Shown here piece by piece: positions 34,829-43,040 of a DNA stretch of 64,000 bases. The stretch is taken from contig NZ_CP033068.1 in NCBI RefSeq assembly GCF_003668995.1, positions 1,054,001 through 1,118,000 on the forward strand, read 5' to 3'. Source of the DNA: Flavobacterium sp. 140616W15. Its GTDB lineage: Bacteria; Bacteroidota; Bacteroidia; Flavobacteriales; Flavobacteriaceae. Numbering within the stretch: the stretch's first letter is position 1; the number at the start of each line of letters is the position of its first letter. The notes beneath the pieces were generated by a model. The model did not search any database and was not told the DNA's origin. It saw only the letters and a list, made by a program, of their open reading frames with translations. Both the position numbers and the translations under genes were made by a program.

Positions 34829-36142
34829 ATGACAGTAAATGAATTTATAACCACAGCCCGACAGGTCATTAGTGATGATCCTAAAACACGACTCTCTGCA
34901 AAGGCAAAGCAGGCCATTACTGATAAAGAGTGTATAATTGATATTCATACTCATATTTTTGACAGAAGATGCTTGAGTACCGGTTATGTTTTGCTTCGAA
35001 TGCTTAAGAGCAAATTAAAAGATTTACTTGGTTTAGAATCTTTTGAGGTAGATAGTCTTCTCATTAAAACAGAAGAGGAAATTTATGAGGAAATTAAAGC
35101 CAATGATTTAAACTCGGAAGCAGACTGGGAGAAATTAGAATCCGACCTGGAAACAGTTGCTGAGCTTACATCTGAAATAGAGTTTTTAGGACTTGATATA
35201 AGGGAAGCCTTAAGAGTATTGAAAAAAGGAAGTATGAGAGAAGTTCTGGATCATTACGTTGATAATTTTTCGGTTGTACAGCTACCATCGTATAAGAACA
35301 GGCCTTTTTTAACAGGGGTTTTAATGATGGATTTAGCAACAGGGTGGGATATGAAACCACGTAAATGTTTAAGCGCACAGATTGACGAAATTAAAGCCAT
35401 CATGGCCGATCGACCGATCTTACCTTTTTTGGCCATCGATCCCAGAAGAGTATCATTAAATGACAAAGAAGAAAACATTTATGATCTATTTATAAAAGCA
35501 TTTAACGATCGTCAGGCACCTTTTTTTGGTGTAAAATGCTACCCGTCGATGGGCTATTTGCCAACTGATGTAAGGTTGGATCCAATTTTTAAAATTTGTG
35601 CTGAGAAAAACATACCTGTTGTTTCGCATTGTGGGGGCGAGTCGGTATCTACATTTGAGAAAAGTATTGTGGTAGAAGATCAGACCGGGGTGCATAACTT
35701 CGTGATTCCCGGTAATTCAAGACCTGAAAGAGCGCGGTATTTAAATAATCCCGAAGCCTGGATACCAGTGCTTGAGAAATATCCAAAACTAAAATTAAAT
35801 CTGGCACATTTTGGCGGAGATGATTTTTGGTTAAATCACAGTAAAACTAATTTGGGAGATGTAAGAGTGAAAAAAATAATTGCAATGCTAAAGAATCCTA
35901 ATTGGAATGTGTACACAGATTTTTCCTTTAATTTAGTAGAAAGTGAGCTTTTTGAAACTTTTAAAAAAGAACTTGATGCCAATGCTGAGATTCAGAGCAA
36001 AGTAATGTTTGGAACTGATTATTGGGTGGTTTTACCTGCAGGAGATCTTCTGAATACACAAGGTGAATTTTTGGATCAATTAACGGACTATAGTGATAGA
36101 ATGATCAGTACTGCGCCATTAGATTTTATACTTAAGATATAA
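34829..36142 (+). CDS. TIM-barrel amidohydrolase-like metalloenzyme
   Basis: A 437-residue protein of the amidohydrolase_2-like group. Metal ligands are visible in order: HxH at 40-42 (IIDIHTHIFD), a possible bridging Lys236 (FFGVKCYPSMGY), His267 (PVVSHCGGES), His327 (LNLAHFGGDD) and Asp397 (MFGTDYWVV). The set is complete, so it should bind one or two metals and be active. Residues 55-150 form an unusual helical insert. Its placement between the EAD-protease and the NTPase genes (gaps of 51 and 18 bases) makes it a component of the same system: an effector that destroys a metabolite or nucleotide, or an enzyme that produces a signal. Which it is cannot be told from the sequence. Confidence 0.72.
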   Translation: MTVNEFITTARQVISDDPKTRLSAKAKQAITDKECIIDIHTHIFDRRCLSTGYVLLRMLKSKLKDLLGLESFEVDSLLIKTEEEIYEEIKANDLNSEADWEKLESDLETVAELTSEIEFLGLDIREALRVLKKGSMREVLDHYVDNFSVVQLPSYKNRPFLTGVLMMDLATGWDMKPRKCLSAQIDEIKAIMADRPILPFLAIDPRRVSLNDKEENIYDLFIKAFNDRQAPFFGVKCYPSMGYLPTDVRLDPIFKICAEKNIPVVSHCGGESVSTFEKSIVVEDQTGVHNFVIPGNSRPERARYLNNPEAWIPVLEKYPKLKLNLAHFGGDDFWLNHSKTNLGDVRVKKIIAMLKNPNWNVYTDFSFNLVESELFETFKKELDANAEIQSKVMFGTDYWVVLPAGDLLNTQGEFLDQLTDYSDRMISTAPLDFILKI

Positions 36143-36160
36143 CTGCTAAAATTTATAAAT

Positions 36161-36910
36161 ATGAACGAATTAGAAGCTTATATAACGGGACTTGAACTGT
36201 ACGATTCAGAAAATAAACTACCATTCACGGTACGAAAAGTTACAGATGATCTTTATGAAGGTACCGAAGAGGAAAGTGCAACTATTAATTTTAAGAGTGT
36301 ACAGTCTTTTGAGGCAGGAGTATCTGCTGAACGCCAGGAAGATGTTTTAAATTCACTTTTACTGGCCCAAAGAGTAGCAACAAAAGCTTTTCCAGACGAT
36401 GAGCAATTGATGGATTGGCATAAGAGGTACTTTGAAGTTTTAGAAAGACTCGGATGGGTATTTGCAAATACCGGATTTGACTCCTATGAGAGTCAAAGCA
36501 ATTTATTTGGAATTGAAAAAAATTTACTCGAAGTGCTGGGAACTGTCCTGACCGGAAATCAATTGGCAATAATAGTCAAATCGATACAGGCTCTGAAATC
36601 ACTGAGCAGCGAGGATAAACGCTTTGTTGCCTTTGAAAAGAATACACACTCGCTCAATAAGGGTAATTTTCAGATAGGAATTGCTACAGAGCAGAATAAT
36701 GTTTTGTCTATTTCTTCCACCGCCTTTGTTGTCAAAGCGAGCAAAAAGTTTTCCAGAATTTTATTTTTTAGTACAGAGAAAGAAAATGTCGAATTTAAGT
36801 ATTGTGATATAAAAGCCATACTTAATGAGGCGCAGTTTGCCACAGGAAGAGATAGTCTTAAAAAAAAGCTGGGCGACACAAGTGAATATATTGCAGACCT
36901 GGACATATGA
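36161..36910 (+). CDS. Unrecognised protein of the EAD/NTPase operon
   Basis: A 249-residue soluble protein, no family recognised. The N-terminal third is beta-rich (NKLPFTVRKVTDDLYEGTEE). The middle is helical (QRVATKAFPDDEQLMDWHKR, LFGIEKNLLEVLGTVLTGN). The C-terminus returns to strands (FQIGIATEQNNVLSISSTAF, FSRILFFSTEKENVEFKYCD). The last helix is KKKLGDTSEYIADLD. No catalytic motif, signal peptide or membrane segment is visible. It lies 18 bases after the amidohydrolase gene and is followed by a 134-base gap, the longest in the set, which may hold an internal promoter. Confidence 0.6.
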   Translation: MNELEAYITGLELYDSENKLPFTVRKVTDDLYEGTEEESATINFKSVQSFEAGVSAERQEDVLNSLLLAQRVATKAFPDDEQLMDWHKRYFEVLERLGWVFANTGFDSYESQSNLFGIEKNLLEVLGTVLTGNQLAIIVKSIQALKSLSSEDKRFVAFEKNTHSLNKGNFQIGIATEQNNVLSISSTAFVVKASKKFSRILFFSTEKENVEFKYCDIKAILNEAQFATGRDSLKKKLGDTSEYIADLDI

Positions 36911-37044
36911 TAGTTTAACAAGGTAAGTTTTGTTCTAGTTGGCGGAATTTCGCCAATTCTATCCCGGTGCTATCTGGCTTTAATTTTGAAACATTTCGCA
37001 CAAAGGTTAATTCAAACACATTTTCACCAATAAAAAAAGGAATT

Positions 37045-38085
37045 ATGACCCCTCTTGAAACGATACAACATCTTTTAACGCAGGATAAGTTGGAAGATGC
37101 ATTGAAATTGTTGATCTTAGAATCGCCAAAATTTTCATCTGGATTTCATATTCAAACGATGCAACTTAATGGCAGGCTATCAAAAGATAACAATGATAAA
37201 GTTAGTAACGTATCTGATCCACTAGAACGCGATAGAATAAGATACGCGACTCTGGGATTAACCCAAACACTAATGGGCTTTCCTACTGTATCAGGTCAAG
37301 TTGTAGCAACCTCAGCCGATCATCTTTTAAATAATAAATGTTATCCCTTTATAGATCGTATCCAATTCAGGGAATTTCTGAAGAGGCAGATTCATGGAAA
37401 TGGAGCCAAAATGATTTTCATTAATGGGCCATCAAAATCAGGGATGTCTTATCTGGAGAATTATTTGATCCATTTGAGTACTCTCAACAGTTTGTTTTCA
37501 GTAGTGCGAATTAATGCTGCTGTTGATTTAAATGGACCTGAACCATTTAAAGGAGTCAGTCTGGCCAAATTGCTTGGTATAGAATTGGGACTCGATTTAA
37601 ATCTGGACACTGATGAACTAGATCAATTTAAGTTTACTAGATTTGGTATTAAATTAAAAGAAAAATTGCTTGCAAATGATACAATTCCATTGATATTTAT
37701 TCACGATTTTCATCACCTGCAAGCCACTCCGGACATCGCTAAATTTATTTTAAAACTTGCAGATGTGTTCCGCCAGGATTTTCCCAAAGTGATTTTTCTA
37801 ATTGCCGGGATGGACTATGAAAAGTTACCAAATTGGGAGTCGAGTTTGAGAATGCATTGCTCGGTTTACCACATTGAAACTATTGACAGGGTAAATGTGG
37901 AAGTATGTCTAGACGGGATTTTTGATTATTATCAGCCAAAAATACTGGCCTTAGGAGATAGTTCTATAACTAAGACGGAATATGTTAACGGAATGATTAG
38001 TCGCCTAATTCCAGATGAAAACAATATCAATCTTGCCAGTGTTGGCTATATGATTTCAGATCATTTAATGCAATTAAACAATTAA
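37045..38085 (+). CDS. EAD-like domain fused to a P-loop domain with altered Walker A
   Basis: A 346-residue protein. The start at 37045 gives MTPLETIQHLLTQDKLEDAL; the longer frame adds an unrelated leader. Residues 1-80 form an EAD-like helical domain (KLLILESPKFSSGF, QLNGRLSKDNN, DPLERDRIRYATLGLTQTLM) of the same kind as that on the protease at 33743. From about 118 an AAA/STAND-like core follows: MIFINGPSKSGMSYL at 124-137 is a P-loop whose Lys is Met134, IPLIFIHDFHHLQ is Walker B, and LIAGMDYEK follows. Loss of the P-loop Lys suggests weak or no ATP hydrolysis, so this may be an adaptor that links protease and the large NTPase. Confidence 0.72.
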   Translation: MTPLETIQHLLTQDKLEDALKLLILESPKFSSGFHIQTMQLNGRLSKDNNDKVSNVSDPLERDRIRYATLGLTQTLMGFPTVSGQVVATSADHLLNNKCYPFIDRIQFREFLKRQIHGNGAKMIFINGPSKSGMSYLENYLIHLSTLNSLFSVVRINAAVDLNGPEPFKGVSLAKLLGIELGLDLNLDTDELDQFKFTRFGIKLKEKLLANDTIPLIFIHDFHHLQATPDIAKFILKLADVFRQDFPKVIFLIAGMDYEKLPNWESSLRMHCSVYHIETIDRVNVEVCLDGIFDYYQPKILALGDSSITKTEYVNGMISRLIPDENNINLASVGYMISDHLMQLNN

Positions 38086-38097
38086 ATTTTGAAAGAT

Positions 38098-40701
38098 ATG
38101 CAGCAGTCAGCATTTAATTTTGATAAGTTGTTCAGCAACCTTGAACAAAAAGAAGCCAAAGACTTCAATAAGGAAGTTTTTATCAGAGCCTCTTTATTGT
38201 TTGAGTTTAGTATTGAATCCGATTTTCCGAATTGCAACAAAGATGATCTCGAATTATTGAAAATTGAATCCTGTTTAAAAAAGGATGGCAGGTATTTTTT
38301 AAAGGACCCAATCAGAGCTAAAATTCTCACCGAAACAATAGGTATTGGAAACATACAAAAGGAGATAGAAAAATATAATATTGGGGGAGATTATGCCCGA
38401 TTGCTAATTTTACTTTTGAATAGTAAAAAAATTCAATACGATAATTTTAGGGATGATGAAATATATTATCTTTTAAAATTAGCTGACCTCTTCCCTGATA
38501 AACTAGATTTGGAAGTGCTCAAAAATGACCTTTTAAGGAGGAATTATTTTGTTCCTTTTAGAGAAATTACCAAAAATTTTGCAGGAAGAAAAAAGGAACT
38601 TGCAGCTATAAATGACTATATAGATTGGCTCCCAAAACAAGGTCTGGTTAATAAAACCTTGGGATTTGTTAGAAATGCCATTAACTGGCATGATAAATTG
38701 CCCATTTTAATTCAGGGAATCGGAGGAATCGGCAAGTCATCATTAATATCAAAAATAATTATAGATAATAATGAGTTGAGAAAAGTGGGGAAACTGCCTT
38801 TTGTTTATATCGATTTTGATGTGCCAGGATTTTCACTTGTAGAGCCGATGGGTTTATTGCTCGAGGCAATTCGTCAATTGTCATTTCAATTTCCTAAAAA
38901 TAAAGATATTTTTTCAAAAGTTGCCAGGGAGATTTCAAGTAAAACATCTTTTGAATATGAAGCGAATCATTCAACACAATCCCATAGAGGAAATATATAT
39001 AATTCTATAGATAATTTATTGTACCAATATGAGCTTGTATTAAATCAAATCAAAGACCCGATCTTGGTGGTGTTTGATTCTTTTGAGGAAATTCAGTATA
39101 AGGCATCCCGAACAGAACTCTCTAATTTTTTTAGTTTCATACGGGAAATTTCTGAAAAACTGCCCCGCATTCGAATAGTATTTGTGGGCAGATCTGAAAT
39201 TGATGAAAGTTTGGCAGATTTTAAATTTGATAAAATTGTTTTGGCAGAATTTGATGAGGATTCAGCTTTGTCATTACTGGAGAAGTATAAGATTACAAAT
39301 AAAGCCGATAGAATTAAAATTTTTAATGATTTTGGAGGAAATCCATTGCTGCTTTCACTTGCTGCTGATTTAGTTGAAAAAGATCCCTCAGCACTGGAGA
39401 ACTTAAGTAAAATAACAGAGAAGAAGGAGAAATACCTTGTAAATCGTATTTTGGAACATATTCATGATCCGGAAGTACGCGAAATGGCAGTTCCCGGATT
39501 ACTCGTTAGAAGAATCACTCTCGATGTGATAAAACATGTTTTGGCACCGCCATGTCGTTTGGGTAATATTTCCATAGAGAGAGCCACTGAATTATTTGAT
39601 GAACTCAAAAAAGAAGTTGCCCTTATTTCCAGATCTTCTGAGGCTGATGAAATTATTTTTCGTCAGGATTTACGTATGGCATGTGAAGATACTGTCAAAT
39701 CAAGCTATCCAACGGCATCACAACATATAATTCGTAACGCCATAGCGTATTATGATCGTATGAAAGAAGAGGGTGAGAAATACGAAGCGGAATTCTATTT
39801 TCATATTTTAAAAGAGGAAGAAGATATTGAAAGACTTACAAAACCAGATTATCTGCGACTACGCACAAAATTAGAATCTGCTTTGGTTGAATTGCCAGAT
39901 GCTTCGAAATTGTACCTTCGAACTCTTTTGGGCTCGCAAGCAGAAACCAATATAGTAAATAACTCAAAAGATTATAATTGGTCAAATTATTTTATTCCTC
40001 AAATGAAGGAAGGATTAAATTCAAACTTGGACTTTTTGAAAAAGCTTGATCAAGAAATAAGTAGTCGAGATTATGATATGCAAATAATTGATCCCGATTT
40101 CTTAATTTATGATGTTTTATTAAAACAGCGGTTAAACAAGATTTCACAATCGAACGATTTAATAGAGCGATTTATCAAAGTGAAAGATGACTTACGAAAT
40201 AGCAGTCAAAATTTTGTAATGACGTACTATCAGCTTTGTTTTTTAAAAGCTCAAAATCATGAATATAATGGAGAATATCAGCTCGCCATTGAAATATGTC
40301 AGGAAAATTACAATACTATGTTGATAAAGGATCGCCTACTGAATGAAAAATTCGCATTTCTATTAACCCGATTACGAGCCAGAACTGGCAAACTGCCCCA
40401 GAAAATAGTAAAAGATAGTTATAATTTGCAGCATAAATACAATGACAGGTTTAATAATGAGTTTAAAGATACAAACTGGAATTATGTATTAAGCAATACA
40501 ATTAATTATCACTTTTTTAATAGTGATGATTTTATTCATTTGAGCAGAAAATATCAATTAGTACTCACAGATATTTCAATTCTGGAAGATCATTGTTATA
40601 AAACACTCGGTGTCTATTTAAAGGATATTGCACTGGCAGGGGACTTTCAGGTTTTGTTAAATGATTACTTATTGGCATTAGAAGTAAGAAGATTGCTTTG
40701 A
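38098..40701 (+). CDS. STAND/NACHT-like NTPase with C-terminal helical repeats
   Basis: An 867-residue protein starting at ATG 38098 (an upstream TTG would add three residues). Residues 1-150 are helical and unrecognised. The NTPase begins near 165 (NFAGRKKELAAINDYIDWL). Walker A is 207-214 (QGIGGIGKSSLI), Walker B is near 325 (DPILVVFDSFEE), and a sensor-like RIVFVGRSE ends at about 367. A winged-helix-like part (VRRITLDVIKHVLAPP) and TPR-like helices follow to the end (YQLCFLKAQNHEYNGEYQLA). The full P-loop means active ATP hydrolysis. By analogy with Avs and other STAND proteins, the C-terminal part should sense a ligand and the NTPase assemble an activated complex. It is the last gene of the five-gene set, 12 bases after the adaptor. 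Confidence 0.75.
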   Translation: MQQSAFNFDKLFSNLEQKEAKDFNKEVFIRASLLFEFSIESDFPNCNKDDLELLKIESCLKKDGRYFLKDPIRAKILTETIGIGNIQKEIEKYNIGGDYARLLILLLNSKKIQYDNFRDDEIYYLLKLADLFPDKLDLEVLKNDLLRRNYFVPFREITKNFAGRKKELAAINDYIDWLPKQGLVNKTLGFVRNAINWHDKLPILIQGIGGIGKSSLISKIIIDNNELRKVGKLPFVYIDFDVPGFSLVEPMGLLLEAIRQLSFQFPKNKDIFSKVAREISSKTSFEYEANHSTQSHRGNIYNSIDNLLYQYELVLNQIKDPILVVFDSFEEIQYKASRTELSNFFSFIREISEKLPRIRIVFVGRSEIDESLADFKFDKIVLAEFDEDSALSLLEKYKITNKADRIKIFNDFGGNPLLLSLAADLVEKDPSALENLSKITEKKEKYLVNRILEHIHDPEVREMAVPGLLVRRITLDVIKHVLAPPCRLGNISIERATELFDELKKEVALISRSSEADEIIFRQDLRMACEDTVKSSYPTASQHIIRNAIAYYDRMKEEGEKYEAEFYFHILKEEEDIERLTKPDYLRLRTKLESALVELPDASKLYLRTLLGSQAETNIVNNSKDYNWSNYFIPQMKEGLNSNLDFLKKLDQEISSRDYDMQIIDPDFLIYDVLLKQRLNKISQSNDLIERFIKVKDDLRNSSQNFVMTYYQLCFLKAQNHEYNGEYQLAIEICQENYNTMLIKDRLLNEKFAFLLTRLRARTGKLPQKIVKDSYNLQHKYNDRFNNEFKDTNWNYVLSNTINYHFFNSDDFIHLSRKYQLVLTDISILEDHCYKTLGVYLKDIALAGDFQVLLNDYLLALEVRRLL

Positions 40702-40891
40702 TTGCCGTATTTGTGAAGGAGATTTAAATTCAGACTTTTTCTGCTATAAATAGTATTTGAATTATTATGCTCGCAGGTTTTTTTCAATACGCGATGTAAT
40801 TTCGGTGTTCCGAAGATTTTGAGATTCCGGCCTAATATTAGTACCTTAGCCATAGATAAGAAATTCCCATCAATGGAACCCCAGCAGTCAA

Positions 40892-41062
40892 ACGTCGAAG
40901 CAGTCCATGCATAGCCTGGCTTTCAATATAAAAGCATCCTATTGTCTTTCCTTCTTCCAGAAACTTGTTGGCTGACTGCTCGTTTTTTGATAATGATGTA
41001 TCGCGGATATTGATGCGCAATCCCCTGTTTTTTTCAATAAGTTTCACTGTATCGTCAATATG
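40892..41062 (-). pseudogene. Remnant of a DnaE-like polymerase gene
   Basis: The reverse strand reads HIDDTVKLIEKNRGLRINI, then RDTSLSKNEQSANKFLEEG and KTIGCFYIESQAMHGLLRRL. It aligns with HIDDSVKLIQKNRG...GCFYIESPAMRGLLRRL in the intact polymerase at 18.8-21.9 kb. Only about 57 codons remain and the homology stops abruptly at both ends. It must come from a second, different copy, since identity is well below that of a recent duplication. Confidence 0.8.
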
Positions 41063-41149
41063 GGCACAGATTGCAAATCTGCGCTAACGGGTTTTCATCA
41101 GAAATAGGTATTTGTTAAGACTCACCTCTGTTGGTTTAAATTAAATGAA

Positions 41150-41173
41150 AAGAGGGCCGATTAAGGCCCCCTT
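41150..41173 (-). terminator. Terminator after the tRNA gene
   Basis: On the reverse strand GGGGGCC-ttaat-CGGCCCTC (stem AGGGCC/GGCCCC type) is followed by TTTTCATTT, about 11 bases after the tRNA 3' end. Confidence 0.6.
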
Positions 41174-41183
41174 AGGTATTATG

Positions 41184-41265
41184 TGCTGGATATGGGATTC
41201 GAACCCACACATCTTTCGATAATCGTTTTCAAGACGATCGCGTCTACCAATTTCGCCAATCCTAA
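41184..41265 (-). tRNA. tRNA with Ser(UGA) anticodon on a Leu-like body
   Basis: On the reverse strand an 82-base sequence folds as a class II tRNA. The D arm GGCGAAATTGGTAGACGCG is typical of tRNA-Leu. The anticodon arm is ATCGT-CTTGAAA-ACGAT (anticodon UGA at 41231-41229). The long variable arm is ATC-GAAA-GAT, and the T arm is GTGGG-TTCGAAT-CCCAT. Base 73 is A, as in Leu rather than Ser tRNAs. The acceptor stem pairs only at its inner four positions (GGAT/ATCC); the 5' end TTA does not match GC..A at the 3' side, where GCT would pair perfectly. CCA is not encoded. It is either a real tRNA with an odd identity or one damaged at the 5' end by recombination. A terminator follows. Confidence 0.7.
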
Positions 41266-41489
41266 AAAAATATTAACATATTTTCTTAGGATTGAGATTG
41301 CAAAGGTAAGTAAAAAATATCCTCACCTGATTACGGGTTTCCGTAAGAGCCACAAAAAATTCTAGATATTTTTTTAAAGCTACTCTTAGAATGAATTAAT
41401 TCTTACAATAAATTTCATGATTCGACTTCTTTATTAATATTTGTACAGATATTTTCCTATATTTTATAAATAAAAAAAATAAAAAAGTT
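41266..41489. other. Region upstream of the tRNA
   Basis: CAATCCTAA at the tRNA 5' end is repeated inverted as TTAGGATTG at about 41283, giving a 9-bp inverted repeat with a 19-base spacer. It may be a recombination scar or part of the tRNA promoter. No gene. Confidence 0.4.
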
Positions 41490-41606
41490 ATGACAGATTT
41501 TGACAGAGAAGAAATAATTAGACATAATCGAGTTGCAAGATTATTGTGGTTTGGAATTGGTTTTGTATTAGCATTAGTTTTAATGAAGCTCGTCTCTGTT
41601 GTATAA
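41490..41606 (+). CDS. Small membrane protein (38 residues)
   Basis: MTDFDREEIIRHNRVARLL opens a charged amphipathic helix, then one hydrophobic segment (WFGIGFVLALVLMKLVSVV) ends the protein. The layout (short charged helix plus one membrane span) is typical of real small membrane proteins, but nothing else supports it. It could be a type I toxin-like peptide or cargo of the element. Confidence 0.4.
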   Translation: MTDFDREEIIRHNRVARLLWFGIGFVLALVLMKLVSVV

Positions 41607-41672
41607 GATAAAAAACTCAAGTTCCTCATAAAAACAGCTTTGCTATCTTTTACTGAGAATTTTAGTGAACTC

Positions 41673-41957
41673 TTAAACGGTGAAATAAATTATGCTCTTC
41701 TGATTTCTATTTCTCTTTGGAAGATAATTTATATAACCGTAATCATTCAGGTCTCTGATACATCTATGGTAGGTAACAGGGCCGCTTATTTTAGCAATCT
41801 TCATAATTTCATGCCTATAGGCTTTAATAGGATTAACATAGCCTGCGGCAGTTCTGAATTGTAGTAATGCCGCAAAAATTCCAATATGCGTAATGCTGAT
41901 ACGTTGATCTTTTTCTATTGCTTTGAAGAATTGCGTTAAAGGATTTAGCTGGTCCAT
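41673..41957 (-). CDS. Winged-helix-like protein of the conjugative element
   Basis: A 94-residue protein (MDQLNPLTQFFKAIEKDQRI, THIGIFAALLQFRTAAGYVN, then IMKIAKISGPVTYHRCIRDL and DYGYINYLPKRNRN). The middle reads as a helix-turn-helix (AKISGPVTYHRCIRDLNDYG) followed by a wing. It resembles the MarR/replication-type winged helix often at the end of Bacteroidota tra operons. It is the last gene of the reverse-strand cluster, 12 bases after the preceding one. Its 3' half is duplicated at 33.0 kb. It may regulate the element. Confidence 0.7.
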   Translation of the reverse strand: MDQLNPLTQFFKAIEKDQRISITHIGIFAALLQFRTAAGYVNPIKAYRHEIMKIAKISGPVTYHRCIRDLNDYGYINYLPKRNRNQKSIIYFTV

Positions 41958-41969
41958 TACTCTTGTTAT

Positions 41970-43013
41970 TTAGATTTTTATTCCGGTTCTTCTCGACTGA
42001 TTTTGTTTGGGTAATTTAAGATTCTGATTTTGTTCATGATTTTTTTGCAGCTCTGTTCGTAATGAAGTTATATCTACTTTACGTAAATGCTGATCGTAGA
42101 TTGTTAAAGATTTAAAATGAGGATCAGCCTCAATATGGAATAGCTGTTCTTTTCCATTTTTAATCAATACTGCTGATATCCTGTCACCTTGCTTTAAAGT
42201 ATTTTTTAGTTTCTCAAATTCAAATTTATTTGAGGCAGCTTTTAAAGGAACAGCTTTTAATGTCTTTTCTAAATCGTAACCATATCCATTTCGAAATTCT
42301 TTCAGATGATTATTTCCTGCGGCATCTTTATCGTTAAAGTCTATCTGGAACCATGATTCATTATGATATACCGAGCGGCCGGATAATAAATTATGGACCC
42401 CATGCAGTTTGAAATTGTATCCCTGCTCATTTTTAAAATAATACTGTCTGTTTTCTTCTGAAATAATATTATTATACAGGCTGCTTTTGTATCCTTCAAG
42501 CTCAAAATATCCTTCAGCATTTTTAGAAAACGTAAGGTTGTGATTAATTTTTTCTGTTTCATTAATGTAATAGGATAGAGATAGACTAAAGTTTTCTTGC
42601 GCTTTTTCAATAAGCATTTTTAATTTCTCTGAGAGGTCAGGAAATCCAATTCGCTGCATCTGCTCCTGCAGCGAATTGAAATTTTTTTCTGCTTTTTTAA
42701 CATCACTGCGAATGGAAACCTGATTTTGTGAAGCAGTAATTATTTTTCTGAAAAAGCGGGAAATTAAACCCGGATACAGCTGCTTTGACATTCTGTTGCT
42801 TTCCATTTTAAGAATTCGAAGGGAATGCTGCTCTTCTATATTTTTTGAAGATTTGTATTTAGCCCTGATTCTTTCAAACTGGCGCAGTTTCTCTGCAAGT
42901 AAAGATTTATTATCAGCCGGTGTAATTGAAAACAAGGTACTGAAGCGTTCTTCTCTGGCTTTCCACTGTCTGAATTCTATTTCTACTCTGTTTATGGGAA
43001 ACTGCTCATTCAT
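41970..43013 (-). CDS. Conjugative-element protein, paralogue of the next gene upstream
   Basis: A 347-residue protein. Residues 1-165 are helical and charged (FRQWKAREERFSTLFSITPA, LQEQMQRIGFPDLSEKLKML). Residues from about 165 share an ordered motif set with the 266-residue protein encoded just upstream: HNLLSGRSVYHNESWFQIDF, NGYGYDLEKTLKAVP, LKQGDRISAVLIKNGKEQLF and HIEADPHFKSLTIYDQHLRKV. This module is of the DUF3945/DUF4099-like kind in Bacteroidota elements (name unverified). Basic C-terminal tail (KLPKQNQSRRTGIKI). It lies 27 bases after the paralogue. Function unknown. Confidence 0.65.
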   Translation of the reverse strand: MNEQFPINRVEIEFRQWKAREERFSTLFSITPADNKSLLAEKLRQFERIRAKYKSSKNIEEQHSLRILKMESNRMSKQLYPGLISRFFRKIITASQNQVSIRSDVKKAEKNFNSLQEQMQRIGFPDLSEKLKMLIEKAQENFSLSLSYYINETEKINHNLTFSKNAEGYFELEGYKSSLYNNIISEENRQYYFKNEQGYNFKLHGVHNLLSGRSVYHNESWFQIDFNDKDAAGNNHLKEFRNGYGYDLEKTLKAVPLKAASNKFEFEKLKNTLKQGDRISAVLIKNGKEQLFHIEADPHFKSLTIYDQHLRKVDITSLRTELQKNHEQNQNLKLPKQNQSRRTGIKI

Positions 43014-43040
43014 GACTTAAGGTTTAATTCTCCAGAATTT

